Notes under the pieces: model-generated
Databases searched by the model: none
What the model saw: the letters and a program-made list of their open reading frames with translations, nothing else
Told to the model about the DNA's origin: nothing
From: an uncultured Bifidobacterium sp.
Lineage (GTDB): Bacteria; Actinomycetota; Actinomycetes; Actinomycetales; Bifidobacteriaceae
Direction: 5' to 3'
NCBI GenBank assembly: GCA_937876495.1
Contig: CALEGL010000260.1
Coordinates: 1 to 7,356 of the forward strand
DNA: 7,356 nt
Position numbers and translations under genes: made by a program
Shown here: positions 6,211-7,356 of the stretch, piece by piece
How the letters are laid out: each line of letters starts with the position of its first letter
Position numbering within the stretch: the first letter of the stretch is position 1

Positions 6211-6474
6211 ATGATCAACGAGCTGAGAACCTCCTTCGACTCCTCCCCCATGGCCGTCATCGGGGTCCTGTGCCTGGCGTTCGGCCTCGCCCTCCTACTG
6301 TCGGCCGCCGTGCGCCGCCGTCTCGCGGGAGATCGCCTGCGGTGGAGGGATCCGGGGGCGGAGTGGTCCCTGCGCGCGGGATGCGACAGGTCGATGGCCT
6401 TCCTGGGATGCGCCATCATCGTGCTGGGGGCGATGATGGCCCTTCCGGACGTCGTTTCCGCCATCAACGGCTGA
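6211..6474 (+). CDS. Small membrane protein with two predicted membrane segments, unknown function
   Basis: I do not recognise a family. The frame encodes 87 residues with codons ending mostly in G or C, as in a real gene of this genome. A short N-terminal stretch (1-13) is followed by a hydrophobic segment at 14-34, a hydrophilic loop with many Arg and two Trp (35-61), and a second hydrophobic segment at 62-85 containing Cys67. By the positive-inside rule the Arg-rich loop would be cytoplasmic and both ends outside. The ATG has no ribosome binding site, but a TACGCT -10-like hexamer ends 6 bases before it, suggesting a leaderless transcript. The frame is open further upstream, but that stretch reads as low-complexity, Arg/Pro-rich sequence and overlaps the oppA start. 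The gene diverges from the peptide-importer operon and converges with the transporter gene to its right; no functional link to either is shown. Confidence 0.72.
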   Translation: MINELRTSFDSSPMAVIGVLCLAFGLALLLSAAVRRRLAGDRLRWRDPGAEWSLRAGCDRSMAFLGCAIIVLGAMMALPDVVSAING

Positions 6475-6605
6475 CGGACGCGGAGAAGAACGACGTACGC
6501 GGAGGGCGGAAGGCCGCGTGCGAGGGGGCGTGCGAAAGCCGACGGGGACGCACACGGGAGAGCATACGGGACCGTGGACGGCAGGAGCAGCATGGGCGGA
6601 AGACG

Positions 6606-6632
6606 CTCCCGCATGCGCTCAGCGGGCGGGAG
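6606..6632. terminator. Hairpin spanning the stop codon of the MFS transporter gene, possible terminator
   Basis: CTCCCGC (6606-6612) pairs perfectly with GCGGGAG (6626-6632), and the loop can form an inner CGC/GCG pairing (6616-6618 with 6622-6624) around the TCA that is the minus-strand stop codon. It lies between two convergent genes (6211-6474 and 6619-7356), where transcription should end. There is no T-run on either side, so intrinsic termination is uncertain. The rest of 6475-6605 shows no gene and no better hairpin. Confidence 0.3.
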
Positions 6633-7356
6633 GGGTCACGACAAGCCCATCGAGCCGTACCAGAACGCCCAGCGCCACGGCCTGGGCAGCCGTCGTGAAA
6701 CCGATGAGCGCGGGGATCGACACGGCGGAGAGCCATCCGGCGATGCTCCCGCCCGCGAGCGCGCCCAGCCCCAGGGCTATGGCGAAATATCCATAGGCGC
6801 TGGCCCGGCTTCCCCGCGGAGCGATGTCCGCGATCACGGCGCGCATCGTGGACTCCTGGACGCCCGTCGCGATCCCCCAGAGGACGACCCCGGCGATGAC
6901 CGGCACCAGGGATCGCCGATACGCGACGAACGGAATGACCACCGCGACGAGAGGAAGAACGTAGAGGCTGCGCAGGTGGAACCTGTCGTACGCGAGGCCC
7001 GCCATCATGGCCGCCGCCGCGTCGACGCCCATCGCGAGCGCGTACAGCACGGGAACCATGGCATCGCCGACGATGCCGACGCTCACCATGTGGAACGACA
7101 TGACGCCGAACGTGGCGATGGCGGAACAGGTGACGAACGTGAAGAGCATGTACCACCAGAAGGGCTTCGATCGGCGCAGCGAACCTTCCGCCAGCCGCGG
7201 CTTCGCGTCCGCGGGCTCATAGACCTCCGGATGCGGGACCCGCCGGCGCAGCATCACCAGCACGCCGATCGCGAGGACGCCGGGCACGGCGAGGACGCCA
7301 AGCGCGGGCGCGTAATCATTTGCGGTCACGGCGAGCACCCAGGCCACGATCAGGGG
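6619..7356 (-). CDS. Major facilitator superfamily transporter, C-terminal part (5' end beyond the window)
   Basis: This is a secondary transporter of the inner membrane, cut by the right edge. The 245 visible residues are in frame to the last base, and the first visible residues (PLIVAWVLAV) are already inside a membrane segment, so the GTG at 7345-7347 is an internal valine codon. The visible part holds the end of the N-terminal half (two membrane segments, about 1-12 and 17-36), a hydrophilic central loop (37-64), then six segments at about 66-90, 100-121, 130-146, 150-172, 187-209 and 212-234. A motif-A-like turn, GLAYDRFHLR (120-129), follows the second of these, where MFS proteins repeat this motif. 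A conserved-looking stretch ESTMRAVIADIAPRGSRASAYG (168-189) links the fourth and fifth segments. The chain ends with a short tail, TPPAR. The substrate cannot be inferred. The gene converges with the small membrane-protein gene. Confidence 0.88.
   Translation of the reverse strand, partial: PLIVAWVLAVTANDYAPALGVLAVPGVLAIGVLVMLRRRVPHPEVYEPADAKPRLAEGSLRRSKPFWWYMLFTFVTCSAIATFGVMSFHMVSVGIVGDAMVPVLYALAMGVDAAAAMMAGLAYDRFHLRSLYVLPLVAVVIPFVAYRRSLVPVIAGVVLWGIATGVQESTMRAVIADIAPRGSRASAYGYFAIALGLGALAGGSIAGWLSAVSIPALIGFTTAAQAVALGVLVRLDGLVVTPPAR

Noticed and set aside
5949..6614. A 221-codon open frame on the minus strand across the intergenic region and the small gene
   Set aside because: Its product is Arg/Pro/Ala-rich with no motif, it overlaps the oppA start and is antisense to the better-supported small membrane-protein gene.
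6066..6698. A 210-codon open frame on the plus strand
   Set aside because: It overlaps the small gene in another frame and runs into the MFS gene antisense. Its composition is Arg/Pro/Gly-rich with no hydrophobic core or motif.
7345..7347. A GTG that could be read as the start of the transporter gene
   Set aside because: The frame stays open to the window edge, and the residues around it belong to a membrane segment in the middle of an MFS protein. The true start lies outside the window.

Overview
The window is GC-rich throughout, with strong G/C preference at third codon positions. It has Shine-Dalgarno-led genes, GTG as well as ATG starts, a Gram-positive-type lipoprotein, and a probable leaderless gene. 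This points to a high-GC actinobacterium. The gene style (GTG-started lipoprotein with an LAAC lipobox, permeases, then one double-ATPase protein) reminds me of Bifidobacterium or a close relative, but no marker gene confirms the genus.

Most of the window (about 71-5959, minus strand) is one complete peptide ABC-importer operon of the Opp/Dpp type. In transcription order it reads: substrate-binding lipoprotein (oppA, 4331-5959), permease oppB (3065-4189), permease oppC (1834-3063), and a single polypeptide with two full ATPase domains (oppDF, 71-1837). The three downstream genes are tightly coupled: oppB and oppC are one base apart, and oppC and oppDF overlap at ATGATGA. oppA is separated from oppB by 141 bases that can fold into a stem-loop, a layout that usually lets the binding protein be made in excess. 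A GC hairpin without a U-tract follows oppDF at the left edge. Together the proteins would capture peptides outside the membrane and import them using ATP.

The 251 bases upstream of oppA (5960-6210) hold no gene. They contain a weak promoter candidate, an inverted repeat that looks like an operator, and a cluster of GC hairpins sharing the word GGTCCCG. Diverging from oppA is a small plus-strand gene (6211-6474) for an 87-residue protein with two membrane segments and no recognised family. It appears to be leaderless. Converging on it from the right edge is the C-terminal part of a major facilitator superfamily transporter (6619-7356, minus), whose 5' end lies outside the window.

Overall this is an ordinary nutrient-transport region. 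I see no RNA gene, mobile element, CRISPR array or clear novel system. The most worthwhile items are the small leaderless membrane protein, the dyad-rich divergent intergenic region, and the long acidic tail on OppC. Very long open frames antisense to the operon are composition artefacts.
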